A stretch of DNA of 64,000 nucleotides. Origin: Siphonodentalium dalli. Its lineage: Eukaryota; Mollusca; Scaphopoda; Gadilida; Siphonodentaliidae. The notes below the pieces were generated by a model, which had not been told where the DNA came from, ran no database searches, and worked only from the letters and a program-made list of their open reading frames with translations. A program made the translations under genes and the position numbers. The stretch is taken from NCBI GenBank assembly GCA_032622095.1, contig CP136063.1:7979814-8043813 (forward strand). Direction: 5' to 3'. Below are positions 36,170 to 48,757 of the stretch, one piece after another; position 1 is the first letter of the stretch; each line of letters begins with the position of its first letter.

Positions 36170-38150
36170 TAACGGGGGTAACTGCAAAATTAGTCCATCG
36201 GATGGACTGGCTCAAAGTCCAAATTTTAGGAGGTTAATTATAAATAATGTTTTCTGAGAGCAAACCTCATAAATATTGTTTATTTTTCAAATTATTAGGA
36301 GCTTAGCTCACAATATTTGTTAGCTCATAACTATGGGCTAGACACACTTTTTAGCTCATAAACATCAAAAGTTTGAACGGACAGACAGACGGACAAACGA
36401 ACGACGGATGGTTGATCCGGACGTCAGCATTATGTGTACCATACATGGTATGGGTACACATAAAAATGATCCGGCCATAAATACGGGCTGTAGGGTGTTC
36501 CGATGGTTCAAATTTGAAATCCAAGATGGCTGCTGGTGGCCATGTTTTTCCTAAAAATTTGATAGCTCCCATCTATAGGTCACCTTGAAGCTAAATATGA
36601 AGTTTGGTGAAGATCAGATAAGGGATGTGGCCTGTAGGGCATGCCGAAGGAAATTGTTGATGCATGCATGCACGACGGACGCCAACCCTTGACAATAGAA
36701 GAAACAGAAGAAAAATTGAATTTTATAAGTCGAAAAAAGTCCATAACTCCAAGGGGTGGTCAGGAAAAAAATTCCGGACACTAGGCGCTTTTTTATTTCT
36801 TCCGCCCTCTGGGTACCCACCACCCCTAATTTTTATTTTTTAAGATTCTGAGGTAGGGACCCACCCCCTTCAAACTGCTTCAAATGACTATTTTACTCAG
36901 TTTTCCTGATCTTATCTGATCAATTTTCCGTAACAACATTATTGAAGCATTCCTACTGTTTATTCACCAATAAGGCTGTAACATTTGAAAGCAATTTTCC
37001 AATACATGTGGGCTGTATTGGATTCACATTTGAAATCCAAGATGGCTGCTGGCAGCTATGTTTTTATTAACAAACTTCGGGAGAAAAAGGGAGGCTCCCA
37101 TCTTGAGGTCACCCCAATGATCCATATGAAGTTTGGTGACAATTAGATGAGAAATGTGACCTGTAAGATGTGGTAAAGGATTTAGTCATACCAAGAGAAA
37201 AATCCAAGATGGCTGCTGGCTACTATGATCGGATGAGGGATAAGCTCTGTAGGCACTAGTGTGTTCTAAAGGATTTACTGATGCAAGATGGCTGCTGGTG
37301 TCCATTTTTTTTTCATCGAAAACCATTCAAATTTGACAGCTCCCATCTGGAGGTGATCTTACACCTATGTATCGAATATCGTTGAAATCGGTTATTGTTT
37401 GTTTTAACAACTTTATATTTTATTTTATTATGGCTTTTTGAATAGTATATTTTTATTTGAAGAGTTTACATTTATATCAGGTTGAATAAATGATTTTTAA
37501 TAGAACTATTGAAACCTGAGCCTTTCCATGTCAATGTGCATTGATAGATCCTTGATGAAAATATTTAGCAAGCTGACCTTTTTGGTGTCATCCTTCATTA
37601 TTAAATAATGGTGAACTCAAACCCTCCTACCTAGAGTTAACTTCATACCCATTACATAGGAGAAGCATTCTTAGAACTTACATAGGAGAAGTATACAGGT
37701 CCAGGAAAAATTGTGTTTAATAGCCGTGCTGTTGAATCACCCACCCCCGCCTAGTGTCCGGAAAAAATTTGAAGACCTCGCCCCTGATAACTCGAGGAAA
37801 AATCATCGGATCAAACTCAAATTCGAACTCAACCTGTATCTTGATATGACTGATCCACATAAAAAAGCTATTTGCAATTAAAGAATCCAAACTTGAGATA
37901 TCATCCGGAAACCGAAAAAGTGAGAAATGTTCTAAGTACAAAAATAGTTGAAAAAAGAGAAATAACTCCATAAAAAAACTTCGGATCAAACCCAGAATTG
38001 CAGAGCACCTGTCTGCTTGGTTTAGACACCTTCATACCAAGTTTCAATCAAATGGATGATCATTACTGGAGTTATAACTCCAGACGGACGCACGCACACA
38101 CACAAGGACGCACAGAGCTAATTACAATAAATTTTACGGGGAACAGAAAA
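36170..38150. other. Dispersed repeat fragments, no gene
   Basis: Fragments of the 'ccaagatggctgctgg' family lie at 36,500-36,660, 37,030-37,160 and 37,200-37,350. The 'ggggtggtcaggaaaaa...ttccggacact' family lies at 36,755-36,900 and, inverted, at 37,735-37,780. The 'gttctaagta...aataactcc' block lies at 37,925-38,115. All of these are non-coding. Confidence 0.55.
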
Positions 38151-38152
38151 AG

Positions 38153-38600
38153 TCGCACCGATTCTGATAGCGTACTATATGAATTTAACTGTACAAGTTG
38201 TCCAACAATATATAAATTAGATTGTGCGCCTCAGCAGACAGAACATGCCCTATATATCGCTAATATAGGGGTATATTGGTGCTGCAGAAAGGGTTAATAT
38301 GACTGTAAACGACTAAAATATAAACATTGGTCGCACTGATTCTGATGTACTATATTAATTCAAGTATGTAATATTTCCAACAATTTATCAAGTAGTTTGT
38401 GCCCCTCAGTTGATAGAACATACCTGTACATCGCTAATATTGGAGTATATGGGTCCGGCGGAAAGGGTTAATACGACCTCAAGTGACTAAAATATAACAA
38501 TTAGTCGCAGTGATAGCGGGGTACTATATGAATTCAAATATGCAAGTTGTCCAACAATTTATCAACTAGATTGTGCGCTTCAAATGTGCTTGCTTCATAG
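38153..38600 (+). repeat. Tandem repeat, ~180 bp unit x 2.5
   Basis: 'cgcac(c/t)gattctgat', 'gtactatatgaatt', 'aagttgtccaacaat', 'agattgtgcgcctcag' and 'gaaagggttaat' recur from 38,153, 38,332 and 38,505. Units are diverged by point changes. Confidence 0.85.
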
Positions 38601-39345
38601 AGAGCGTGACCATTGGTTGATATTATATTAATGATATATGTATGGCATATTCATATACATGTTGACAATGCAACGATACAGTAAATAGTATAACATTATG
38701 TGTATCTACATTGTGTATATAACAATATAACATAAGTAAAATCAGTTTCTACATATTATATTGTGATGACTTTTCGGGATCGTCCAATGGTGACATCTGA
38801 CAAGGGTATATCTGCCGGATACAGAGGATTTCTTTCATTTGTTTAGACAGACTCATCGCCTAACATAAACAACTCAAAATCTCGCTGTGTCAAGAACATG
38901 TAGCTGCTGTACTGCATAACATTTCTTTTAAACTGAAGGTGATTAGCCAGTATATAGCACCAGAAAAGAGGAGCACCTGGACATATCTTTAAAACATCTG
39001 TATCTTCAGAGATATATTTACATACTAAGTGTTGTCACCACTAAATCCAGCATTCTGATTGGTCGGCGCCCACGTGGCTAGTTGTAGTTATTTCTCGGTG
39101 AATGCGCAACGGCTCATAACACCAAGCTCATAACACCATCGATACGTCATTGGGTTTGGAAAGACGAACGCGTAATGTTTTGGGCGCATTTGGACTCGCG
39201 CAGGATCGGGTTTCAATATGAAGAGAAATTGTTCCTATTAACTTTTGCCAAGGGTGCTATTGGGTATTTTGGGTTGTTTTTGTCACGATACACTTTTCGA
39301 TTTAAATACATTTACAAAAGTGGCTTTTTCGCTAAATGTATATAA
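38601..39345. other. No gene seen
   Basis: AT-rich, no exon or repeat recognised. A short GC-richer stretch lies at 39,060-39,090. Confidence 0.45.
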
Positions 39346-39512
39346 ATATAAGGATTAACTGTCATGTGGACTATTTTTATGGAGATGTAACCGTGAGGTA
39401 AGTGGTCATAACTTGTATGTAAAACCCTTCGGGTTTTACACAAGTTATGTCCACTTACCTCACGGTTACATCTCCATAAAAACAGTCCACATGACAGTTA
39501 ATCCTTATATGA
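39346..39512. mobile_element. Near-perfect palindrome, ~80 bp arms
   Basis: The arms meet at 'aaaaccc-ttc-gggtttt' (39,421-39,437) and extend outward to 'tataaggat' / 'atccttata' with few mismatches, including 'gtaaccgtgaggtaagtgg' and its complement. The structure is a foldback/MITE-type hairpin with a 3 bp loop. Confidence 0.85.
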
Positions 39513-39981
39513 TAGCCGGGTGTCCTCAAGATATTATATGAAGATATGAAAAACTAGATTGATTAAAACACAATTGTCATCTTTTATTTTTTCGAACTAA
39601 ATGTGTTTATGATGTTTATGTTTCATGTTATAACGTCTAAGGTTTACGCATTTGTAAATAAATAACTACTTCTTTATTGGTGGGCAAATTAAACGCGATA
39701 AAGAAGATGATATCGCTCCGACCTGACAAGGTGAACCACTACCAAAAAGAATCATGTTTTGCAATGCCATTTGGATATACAATTTATGAGAACACGTGTA
39801 ACACTTTGAGAGCAAGTGTAGTCTCCATTACCACCAAATATCCACAGAGGGTTTCACATCACTTTAACCTGGGCAACACCGGGTAACCCTTCTAGTACAT
39901 ATACAGTAATGCCCTAAGTAATCGACTCCTTAAACACAGCAGAATTATGGGTAACTTTTCAGGATTTATTCGGAAATATGG

Positions 39982-40036
39982 CTTGTTGCCATTCATCGGA
40001 AAGCTCTCGGAGAGCTTTCCGATGAATGGCAACAAG
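39982..40036. repeat. Perfect 27 bp palindrome with 1 bp loop
   Basis: The 27 bp at 39,982-40,008 (from 'cttgttgccattcatcgg' to 'aagctctc') is followed by a single G at 40,009 and its exact reverse complement at 40,010-40,036. In RNA it would form a perfect stem. Confidence 0.95.
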
Positions 40037-40905
40037 GATAAGAAGGATGCTCGGATCTTGTGACTCCAACCCAAACCCAGCAGGGACAAAGGGCATGTAG
40101 GAAATATAAGAATAATTGTGGGTAGCAGGTACCAGCAGGGTGCAGTGCCCTTTAGTTAAATGTGAAATCCAAAATGAATGGTAACGTTTTTTAACGAATT
40201 TCAGAAAAAGTGAATGTCTCCAATCCAGATGTCACCCGGAAGATCCATATGAAGTTTGGAGACGATAGGATAAGGGATGCGGCCTGTAAGGTGTGCCAAA
40301 AGGAAATTACTGACATACTCATAATGAACGGACGGAAACCAACCCATGGCAATATCTCTAACTTGACGTTGTTAAGTTCAGCTACAAATGATGAAACCTG
40401 TTTTATGTAAATGTCCTTTTCCCCATGTTGGTTCATCGGCATAGCAATGACTGAGATATAGACAGATGGCTAGATGAAATGGACTGACATAATCATCGAT
40501 GGATGTAATCTATACTCACACCTATATTTATTTGTGGGAGATAATAAGGTTCCAGTGAATGAGAATGAGGTAATTGAATTTTTTTTAAGAATCGTGTTAG
40601 GAGCATACAAATGTAAAACAGTTTATTAATAGAGTTTGGTGTGGGTATATATCTCTCATAATGCAATTAAAAACCAAAGAAACTGTCAGGCATGGCATAA
40701 TATGCCCATTGACATCTGTTTCAAATGGCATTTCCGAATGATACCATACAGTTGGAGTTAAAACTTAAACATTCTAAGCCAAAAATGGACCAAATGGAAA
40801 ACCAATGGATGTTTGTTATCGTACTATTAGAACTGACCATGCTTTGTTTGATTGACTAAATGAAACTTCCAAAACATTACTATGAGATTACTACTTAGTT
40901 ATTAC
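40037..40905. other. Intron of ARM copy II, with a dispersed fragment
   Basis: 40,155-40,385 is a fragment of the 'gatccatatgaagtttgg / cctgtaaggtgtgcc / ccaacccatggcaata' family. From about 40,830 to 40,905 the sequence parallels the intron below copy I exon B. Confidence 0.5.
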
Positions 40906-41231
40906 CTTAAGAATGGCTGTGTCACTAAATGACAGCTCCCAAACAAGCTGAAGAGCAGCTGATATCTCTTTTTCATTGCTCTTGGAATGTTCTACTGACT
41001 TCATAATTAATGGCAAAATCCCTTTCTCCACCATAATATTTTTGTTCTCATCATTTTTTGCAATCTTCGCCAGAGCAGCCACAATTTCTGTAGATCTGTG
41101 ATCATCCTGTTTTAGTGACGATCGAAGTGGATCAAGGATGAATGTGAACAGTGTCTCATCAGCTGCCAGTAAATGTTTCTGTTCTTCATCTGTTATGTAT
41201 GCTAACACCATCAAAGTGTCCCATTTTACAC
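40906..41231 (-). CDS. ARM-repeat protein, copy II, exon B
   Basis: A 326 bp exon, acceptor ttctattcag and donor AAG|GTAATA, phase 1 to phase 0 (two bases plus 108 codons). The peptide is colinear with copy I exon B: LMVLAYITDEEQKHLLAADE is identical. Later parts differ by substitutions, a five-residue deletion after DDHR and one inserted residue near NEKEISAAL, all in frame. It splices in frame to exon A at 57,020 (TQDQ-S-VKWD). Length changes in multiples of three and the conserved splice sites suggest both copies evolved under coding constraint. Confidence 0.75.
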
Positions 41232-41834
41232 CTGAATAGAATTGTATTTTATTGAGTATTAAGCAAAGGGACCCTCCATAGAAACCGAGATATCTTAATC
41301 GGGGAGACCAGAAAGTTTAATTTTAAGTATTGAGAATAGTACCAACATCAAAGTGAAAAAAATACCTTGTCGAGAGGGGAACGGGAACATTTTTAATGAA
41401 CTAACTGATTTATTTCTTTTCTTGATAGTCTGGTCGGAAAAGCTACATTTGTGGAATACTAGAACCCTAGAGGCATTTTTGGGGAAAAGCATGAAACTAA
41501 GTTTTCTAGCATAATTCAGGTATGCTGAATCCAATGAGGGTGCCTGTCGCTGCCTGTGACCCATATTTCACCCATAAAATCAACTTAAAGTCACATACTG
41601 TTTTTATTGCCGCGAAAATACAGTAAGTCAATATCGAGACATATATCACACTCGTTATACATATAATCTCATGAACATGTGAATACTTTGTTATTCGAAT
41701 CACCCCTCGCGACCTTTCTGTCATAACTATCTCATCATCTGCTATACATATATGGACAAGTATGTTATTTAATAAATAAACGCTCTTCATGAAATCACAC
41801 CCGGTTGAAAGTTCTGTGAATCAGGATTAAGTTG
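41232..41834. other. Intron of ARM copy II
   Basis: No exon recognised. Minus-strand ORFs at 41,295-41,790 lack splice context and domains. Confidence 0.45.
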
Positions 41835-41947
41835 AAAATATGACTTTTTTCACAAATATCTTCTAGACCAGTTCATGCTGTTTGGAACTGCTTGAGTAAT
41901 GTGACTTTATATTGTGTTTTGTATATTAACTGATCATTGGAGCAATT
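41835..41947 (-). repeat. ~112 bp repeat, inverted partner at 47,193-47,305
   Basis: 'cacaaatatcttctagacca' through 'gtgttttgtatattaactga' is found, inverted and about 90 percent similar, at 47,193-47,305. The two copies bracket the 42.8-44.9 kb array and the 45-47.2 kb minisatellite. Similarity ends at 'gatcattgga' in both. Confidence 0.75.
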
Positions 41948-42760
41948 AAATATGCAATTATTGGAACACGGTATAAAATTTCACCAAAAAATCACAATTG
42001 GGATTTTAGTCATATTTCAACAAGAAATGAACAGAAATTTGTAATGTAAGTGAGGCATATCATTACCTATGAATATTCCAACTCATTGGAACCAAAATTC
42101 TTACTTTGGCTCAAAATGGCTGCCAAAATGGCCGCCAAAATATGGAAAATGGTAAATATTGCCCCAGCGTAACCTGCAATCGCTTACAAGTTGTGGTTGA
42201 TGTATAAAATTGGCTATTCTGCCTCCTATACATTGAATACTAACATATATGATGCACCATGGTTAATTGTTACTATTGTTACCACTGACATCACCAAAAA
42301 TATTGGACTTTTCTCTCAAAAACTTGACATAAATATCGGCAAAAATTAACTTTTCAGGTATAGACCATTTTTTCAAGTAAAATGCAACTATCATTGGTAA
42401 AATGTAACTGTCTCTGGATTCAAATGTGTTTATTGTTTTGGTCTATCTTAAATGTGCCACACTCGGTATCTATAGACCAAATTGCTCAAGATGGCTTCCA
42501 AAATGGCAACCAAATTTGTAAAAAGTTTTTTTTACATATATCCAGAACATTATTCTCTGTGTTATCCGAAAAGGTAGTAAATTGTGACTCACTTGGTTAT
42601 TATACGTTATACGTGTTAGTTAATTAACTGACAACTATATGTTCTATTCTGGTTGTCACAGTTCCGTATGGGGCATGACACATTCATTTTAAAGTATGGA
42701 ATTTTGCCGAGAACCTCTTTTGTGATTCTGGCCATATTAATATGAAAGTGTCAATGACAC
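41948..42760. other. No gene seen
   Basis: AT-rich, with several short 'caaaatggc(tg)ccaaaatggc' fragments (42,110-42,140 and 42,490-42,520). No splice-bounded exon. Confidence 0.45.
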
Positions 42761-44857
42761 TGTAGCTCAACTTGGAAAGGGAATAATTTAATGTATTACA
42801 GTCAATGGAGCGATTATGAATGTGGAAAGTTGAATGTCTAATACTAGTTTATAGACATGAAGAGAAAAGTAAAATCCAAGATGGCTGCTGACGGCCATGT
42901 CATCGGCCGAATGACCCCAAAATGATTGTATCCCATCTGCATGTCATCGTTAACATCCATGACAACGACCTTTAGCCCATGCTAAAGAATTTAGTCATAC
43001 AAAGAGTAAAATTCAAGATGGCTGCTGGCGGCCATGTTTTTTGGACAAATGACCCCAAAATGACTCGTTCCCATCTACATGTCATTGCTAACATCCATGA
43101 AAATTTTTATGATGATCAGACTAAAGGTACGACCTGTAGCCCGTGCTAAAGGATTTAGTCATACAAAGAGTAAAATCCAAGATAGCTGCTGCGGTCATGT
43201 TTTTTGGCCGAATGACCCCAAAATTAATCGTTCCCATCTACATGTCAATATTAACATCCATGATAAATTTTATGATGATCAGACGAACAGTACGACCTGT
43301 AGCCGGTGCTAATGGATTGAATTTTTAAATCAAAGATGGCCACTGGCGGCCATGTTTTTCATCCAAATGACCCCAAAATGACTCGTTCCCATCTACATTC
43401 CAATTTCAACAGCCACGAAAAATTTCATGATGATCAGACTCAAGGTACGACCTGTAATCCGTGCTAAAGGATTTAGTCATACAAAGAGTAAAATCCAAGA
43501 TGGCTTCTGGTGGCCATGTTATTTGGCCGAATGACCCCAAAATGACTCGTTCCCATCTACATGTCATTATTAACATTCATGACAAATTTTATGATGATCA
43601 GACTAAAGGTACGACCTGTAGCCTGTGCTAAAGGATCTAGTCATACAAAGAGTAAAATCCAAGATGGCTGCTGGCGGTCATGTTTTTTGGCCGAATGACC
43701 TCAAAATAACTCGTTCCCATCTACATGTCATTGTTAACATCCATGACAAATTTCATGATGATCAGACTAAAGGTACGACCTGTAGCCTGTGCTAATGGAT
43801 TGAATTTTGAAATCAAAGATGGCCACTGGCGGCCATGTTTTTCAACCGAATCACCCCAAAATGACTCGTTCCCATCTACATTACAATTTCAACAGCCATA
43901 AAAAAATTTATGATGATCAGACTAAAAGTATGACCTGTATGTAGCCCGTGCTAAATGATTTAGTCATACAAAGAGTAAAATCCAAGATGGCTTCTGGTGG
44001 CCATGTTTTTTGGCCGAATGACCCCAAAATCACTCGTTCCCATCTACATGTCATTATTAACATTCATGACAAATTTTATGATGATCAGACGAACAGTACG
44101 ACCTGTGGCCTGTGCTAATGGATTAAATTTTGAAATCAAAGATGGCTGCTGGTGGCCATGTTTTTTGTCCGAATGACCCCAAAACGACTCGTTCCCATCT
44201 ACATTCTAATTTCAACAGCCATTACAAATTTCATGATGATCAGACTAAAGGTACGACCTGTAGCCCGTGCTAAAGGATTTAGTCATACAAAGAGTAAAAT
44301 CCAAGATGGCTGCTGGCGGGCATGTTTTTTGCCCGAATGACCCAAAAAAGACTCGTTCCCATCTACATATCATTGTTAACATCCATGACAAATTTTATGA
44401 TGATCTGACCAAAGATACGACCTGTAGCCCGTGTCAATGGATTTAGTCATGCAAAGAGTAAAATCTAAGATGGCTGCCGGCGGCCATGTTTTTTGGCCAA
44501 ATGACCCCAAAATTACTCGTTCCCATCTACATGTGAATATTAACATCCATGACAAATTTCATGACAATAAGACGAACGGTACAGCCTGTAGCCCGTGCTA
44601 ATGGATTGAATTTTGAAATCCAAGATGGCCACTGGCGGCCATGTTTTTTTTCCGAATGACCCCAAAATGACTCGTTCCCATCTACATGTCAATGTCAACA
44701 TCCATGACAAATTTCATAATAATCGGACCAAAGGTACGAACTGTAGCCCGTACTAAAGGAAATTGTTGACGCATCACGCACACACACACGCACACACGGA
44801 CGACGGATACCAAGCCATGGCAATAGCTCAAACTTTACAAAGTAAAGTTGAGCTAAA
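42761..44857 (+). mobile_element. TIR element with amplified internal units, 2.1 kb
   Basis: It starts TGTAGCTCAACTTGG, identical to the MITE at 15,968 and sharing its upstream flank. It ends 'aaagttgagctaaa', giving an 11 bp TIR core TAGCTCAACTT. Between the ends are about 11 tandem units of 150-170 bp of the same family as at 4.3-7.2 kb, then the CA-rich run and 'acggacgacgga'. Alternating unit subtypes ('tgctaaaggatttagtcata' and 'tgctaatggattgaatttt') suggest amplification of a dimer. Confidence 0.8.
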
Positions 44858-44999
44858 AAGGAAATGGGCAGAACGTTGAGACGGAACCGAGATGAACCAT
44901 AATCTGTGGCTATTCTGGTCCATTATGGTAACAAAAAATATCAACTGGATGCAAGGTGGATGCCAAGATGGTAGTCAGGGAGTTACTCTATGATCATAG

Positions 45000-46590
45000 T
45001 TGAGGTGAATAGGTATACAGGGGAGTTATTGTATGTCATGAATGATGTGAATATGTATACAATGAGTGACTATATGGCTATGTGTGGGTTGTCCATTGTA
45101 AGATGTATAGGTATACAGGGAGAGGTCATGGTCATGTGTGAGGTGAATCGGTATGAATGTAGTGACTGTATGTTGTATGGTTGTGTATATCCAGTACGGG
45201 TGCACCCGATGTGCCTGTATGGACATTGATGTGGTGTATGAATATAGTTACATGCACGCCATACACGCCACGCCATCTATGTGTTGATTATGTATATATG
45301 GAGTGACTGTAAGGTCATGAATGGGAAGTACATGTGTTGTCTGTATGATCATGGATGGGGTGTGTGGATACATAGGGAGTTATTTTATTGTTACGGGTAA
45401 TGTGTATAGGTATACATGGAATGACTGTACGGTCATGATTGAAGTGTATATGCATACCTGGAGTAAGCTGGGTGGACATTATCGAGCGTGTGGGTATATA
45501 GGGAGTGTCCTTGTGGTATATATTTATACATCTCGTGGATGTATTATCATTGGTGGGTGTATAGGGATTAGCTGTATGATCATGGATGGCGTGTATGATT
45601 ATACAGTGAGTTGCTGAATTGTCATATGTGAGGTGTATATGCAAGTATGGAAGGTATGAGTGGTCGTGTGTGCAGGTTTTTTGTATATCCGGAAGGGCTG
45701 AATGGCCGTTGGTGAGGTGTATATGTATACATGGAGTGACTCTATGGTATAGGGTGGGCTGCATATGTATATATCGAGTGGTTATATGACTATGTGTGTC
45801 GAGTAGGTATACATGTAGTGACTGTATGGTCATAAATGTAATGAATATCTATACAGGGAGTGAATAAATGGTCATGTGTCAGGTGTATGAGTATACCTGG
45901 TGTTCCTGCTTGGTGACTCGTGGCGGTATGGTCATGTGTAGGTTATACGGGTATACACACGTGTTGCTATATTGTCATGGGCGATGTGCATATGCATACA
46001 TGGAGTGACTTTTCTGACATAGCTGGGGTGTATTAGTATATATTGTGTCGCCATTCGGCTATGGTGCGACACATAGGGATACATGGAGTGACATGGCCAA
46101 TGGTGAGGTGAATATGTATACAAGGATTGACCATGATCATGTATGAATGTTTTGAATAGGTACACACGGGGTGACTATATGGACATATGTCAGGTGAAGG
46201 AGTATACCAGGTGGCATGGGTGAGGGTATGAAGCGAGTGACTATATGGCCATTGGTGAGGTGCATATGTATACCTGGAGTGACTCTATGGTCATTGTTGT
46301 GGTGTTGATGTATATATTGAATGTCTATTTGACCATCTGTGTGGAGAATATGTATACAGGGGATTACCGTATGGCCAATCGTGAGGTGAATGCATGGGTA
46401 TACACGGAGTGACTATATGGTTATGGGTCATGTTTAGGAGTATGCCCGGTGGGCCTCCATTGTGACTCATGGATGTATGGTCATCCGTGGTAATGGGTCA
46501 GGTGTACGTGTAAACATTGGGTCACTATATTGTTGTGTCTGTGGTGTTTATGTATATATGGAATGAATGTGTGATAATGGGTGGCTAACG
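45000..46590 (+). repeat. Degenerate ~60-70 bp minisatellite, left arm of a large inverted repeat
   Basis: Units carry 'aggtgtatatgtatacatgg', 'agtgactgtatggtcatg' and 'tgtgaggtg' with heavy divergence over 1.6 kb. Long ORFs on both strands (for example 45,315-45,833) are products of the repeat, rich in His/Ile/Thr or Tyr/Met/Gly, and are not genes. Confidence 0.85.
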
Positions 46591-46690
46591 CTTTCCACGT
46601 TTAACGTTTTCCCCATGTACATAAACACCCTCAAGATGACATGACCTCTCTATTGATTAACATATCCTTGAGTTATTGTGGAAAGCGATA
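46591..46690. repeat. Loop segment with closing 16 bp inverted repeat
   Basis: GGCTAACGCTTTCCAC (46,582-46,597) and GTGGAAAGCGATAGCC (46,678-46,693) are reverse complements with one mismatch and close an 80 bp loop between the two minisatellite arms. Confidence 0.8.
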
Positions 46691-47192
46691 GCCACCCAAG
46701 GTACACATGTACAACCCACCCATTACCTCAGTCACTCCATATGTACATAAACACCACACAAATGACAATATAGTCACCCACTTTATACACGTACACCTGA
46801 CCATACAGCCATAATTGGTTATACCCGTACATACCACAAATGACGATACAGCCACGATTCACCATGCATGAACACCAGGTGTACTCCAACACCTGGCACA
46901 TGACCATATAGTCACTCTATGTATACATATGCACCACATTCACGATCATACATTCACTCAGTGCATACATATTCATCTCACTATGGACCATACAGCCACT
47001 ACATGTATACCTATTCGCCATACCCATGACCATAGGGTCAATCCAGGTATACATATACACCTCACCAATGGTGAGCCCTTCCAGATATACGAATACCCAC
47101 ACACACGACCACTTATACCTTCCGTACTTGCATATACACCTCACACATGACAATTCAGCAACTCACTGTATACTGTATTCATACACGCCGAT
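46691..47192 (-). repeat. Right arm: the same minisatellite inverted
   Basis: The reverse complement of 47,040-47,190 aligns with 45,575-45,735, including 'gagttgctgaattgtcatat'-like and 'aggtgtatatgcaagta' blocks. 46,691-46,790 aligns with 46,490-46,590. The region is therefore an inverted repeat whose right arm is shorter because of internal deletions. Confidence 0.8.
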
Positions 47193-47305
47193 CCAATGAT
47201 CAGTTAATATACAAAACACAAAATAAAGTCATATTACTCAACCAGTTCCAAACAATATGAACTGATCTAGAAGATATTTGTGAAAAAACATCATATTTTC
47301 AACTT
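47193..47305 (+). repeat. Inverted partner of 41,835-41,947
   Basis: See the partner entry. It lies immediately against the minisatellite right arm. Confidence 0.75.
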
Positions 47306-48757
47306 CCGGCGGCCATTTTGGCGGCCATCTTGGAGGTTGAGTTTCAATTTTGCGCCAAAAAAGTGTCATTATGTCTTAGCTTCACGAAAATATATACATT
47401 TGTATACATTTTACTAGATTTTCCCGCTATAATTTGCATAAAACTGAATTAGGGTATGATCTGAAAAATGGCGGTCAGGATGGACGCCATCTTGTCTGAA
47501 GTCTACACGGCCACTTTGTTTTCTTATTAACATTGCTTAAAAGTTGAAGGACATAATAAGGAACAAAATGAGTGGGGTGAAGTTAAGTCCCATGGGGCGG
47601 GTGCAAGGGTACCCCTATTGGCTCCCGAACTATAAGAGAATTCTTACGAGAATCGTCGATAAATATACAAAACTGCAATGTCTTACCGTAGGTACCTGAT
47701 TAATATGATGTTAATGTTTCAGAATTATTACTGTGATGATAGTATCACAATACAACGCGGCTTTGAACGTTCCGCGAGGAGTATATAAGTTTGAGTATGT
47801 TCAAGGCCAGTTACGTGATTTCATATGACGTTGTACGGTGCCGTATCAACAACCCTCCAGCGAAGAAAACACGAAGATTTTAAAAGCCTTTTATTCATCC
47901 AATCGGGCGACAGGCAGTCTATTCGTGTTCGGCACCTTCGAATTATGGTAAAAAAGTTGGTTCGACACTTTTCCGCGGAAATGCTTCTAGAAATGTCTTT
48001 TCTGAGAATTACGACTAGACTATGATGCTGGGTGAGCACTGCGGCAGAGATACTACACCGAGAATCGTGTCCATTTCATAGCGGTTCATTTCATTCAAAT
48101 GTGTCACCGTGTCAATTTCATGGTGTAACTTTCCCCATTGACCGAGTTTGTCTGAACCTGCACAAATGTATCTTTTGCTTTGTTCATAATTATGTGTTTC
48201 CATTCGATTCCAGAAAATAGTATATCTATGGATTATCACATGCATGTATTCCTTATTAAATATATGTTATTTCGTTTCACACAGTACCGCACCGTACCTA
48301 TTGCTGTACATTAAATGCCTACCTTCACACAGTAGAACGGTAAATTTGTGACGACATTCTTATTAAATCTTACATCAAGAATTTCGATCACTTTTGACTT
48401 GCCCCGATGTACTTACTATAGTGTCGTTATTTTCTAAATAAATGGTAAACTAATGCTACGAATGAACTTACATTGTAATCCAATATTCATAATTCTCATT
48501 TGCAATACCAGTAATTGAAAGACACAGTAACAAGATTTTCCGATTACAACATTAATGCTCCATCCAAGCCACTGATCTACTGTGCGACAAAAGAGCTAAC
48601 AAAATTCAAAACAGCTGCGTCGTATTAGATAATAATTGGTGATGTCATAAAATGAGATATAGTCTATAAACGACCTAAAGCGTCCAGCTTTGGTTCGTTA
48701 TAATTGAACATTTTTACTTTCATTTATAAATGCAACATTCAGCAGACACTTGAATAA
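47306..48757. other. Non-coding with one dispersed repeat
   Basis: 47,500-47,640 is the second copy of the repeat at 16,985-17,150. The remainder is AT-rich. ORFs of 60-76 codons at 47,820-48,245 overlap on both strands and have no recognised domain. Confidence 0.45.

Noticed and set aside
45315-45833. 172-codon minus-strand ORF
   Set aside because: It is made wholly of the degenerate minisatellite, with ORFs of similar length on the opposite strand.
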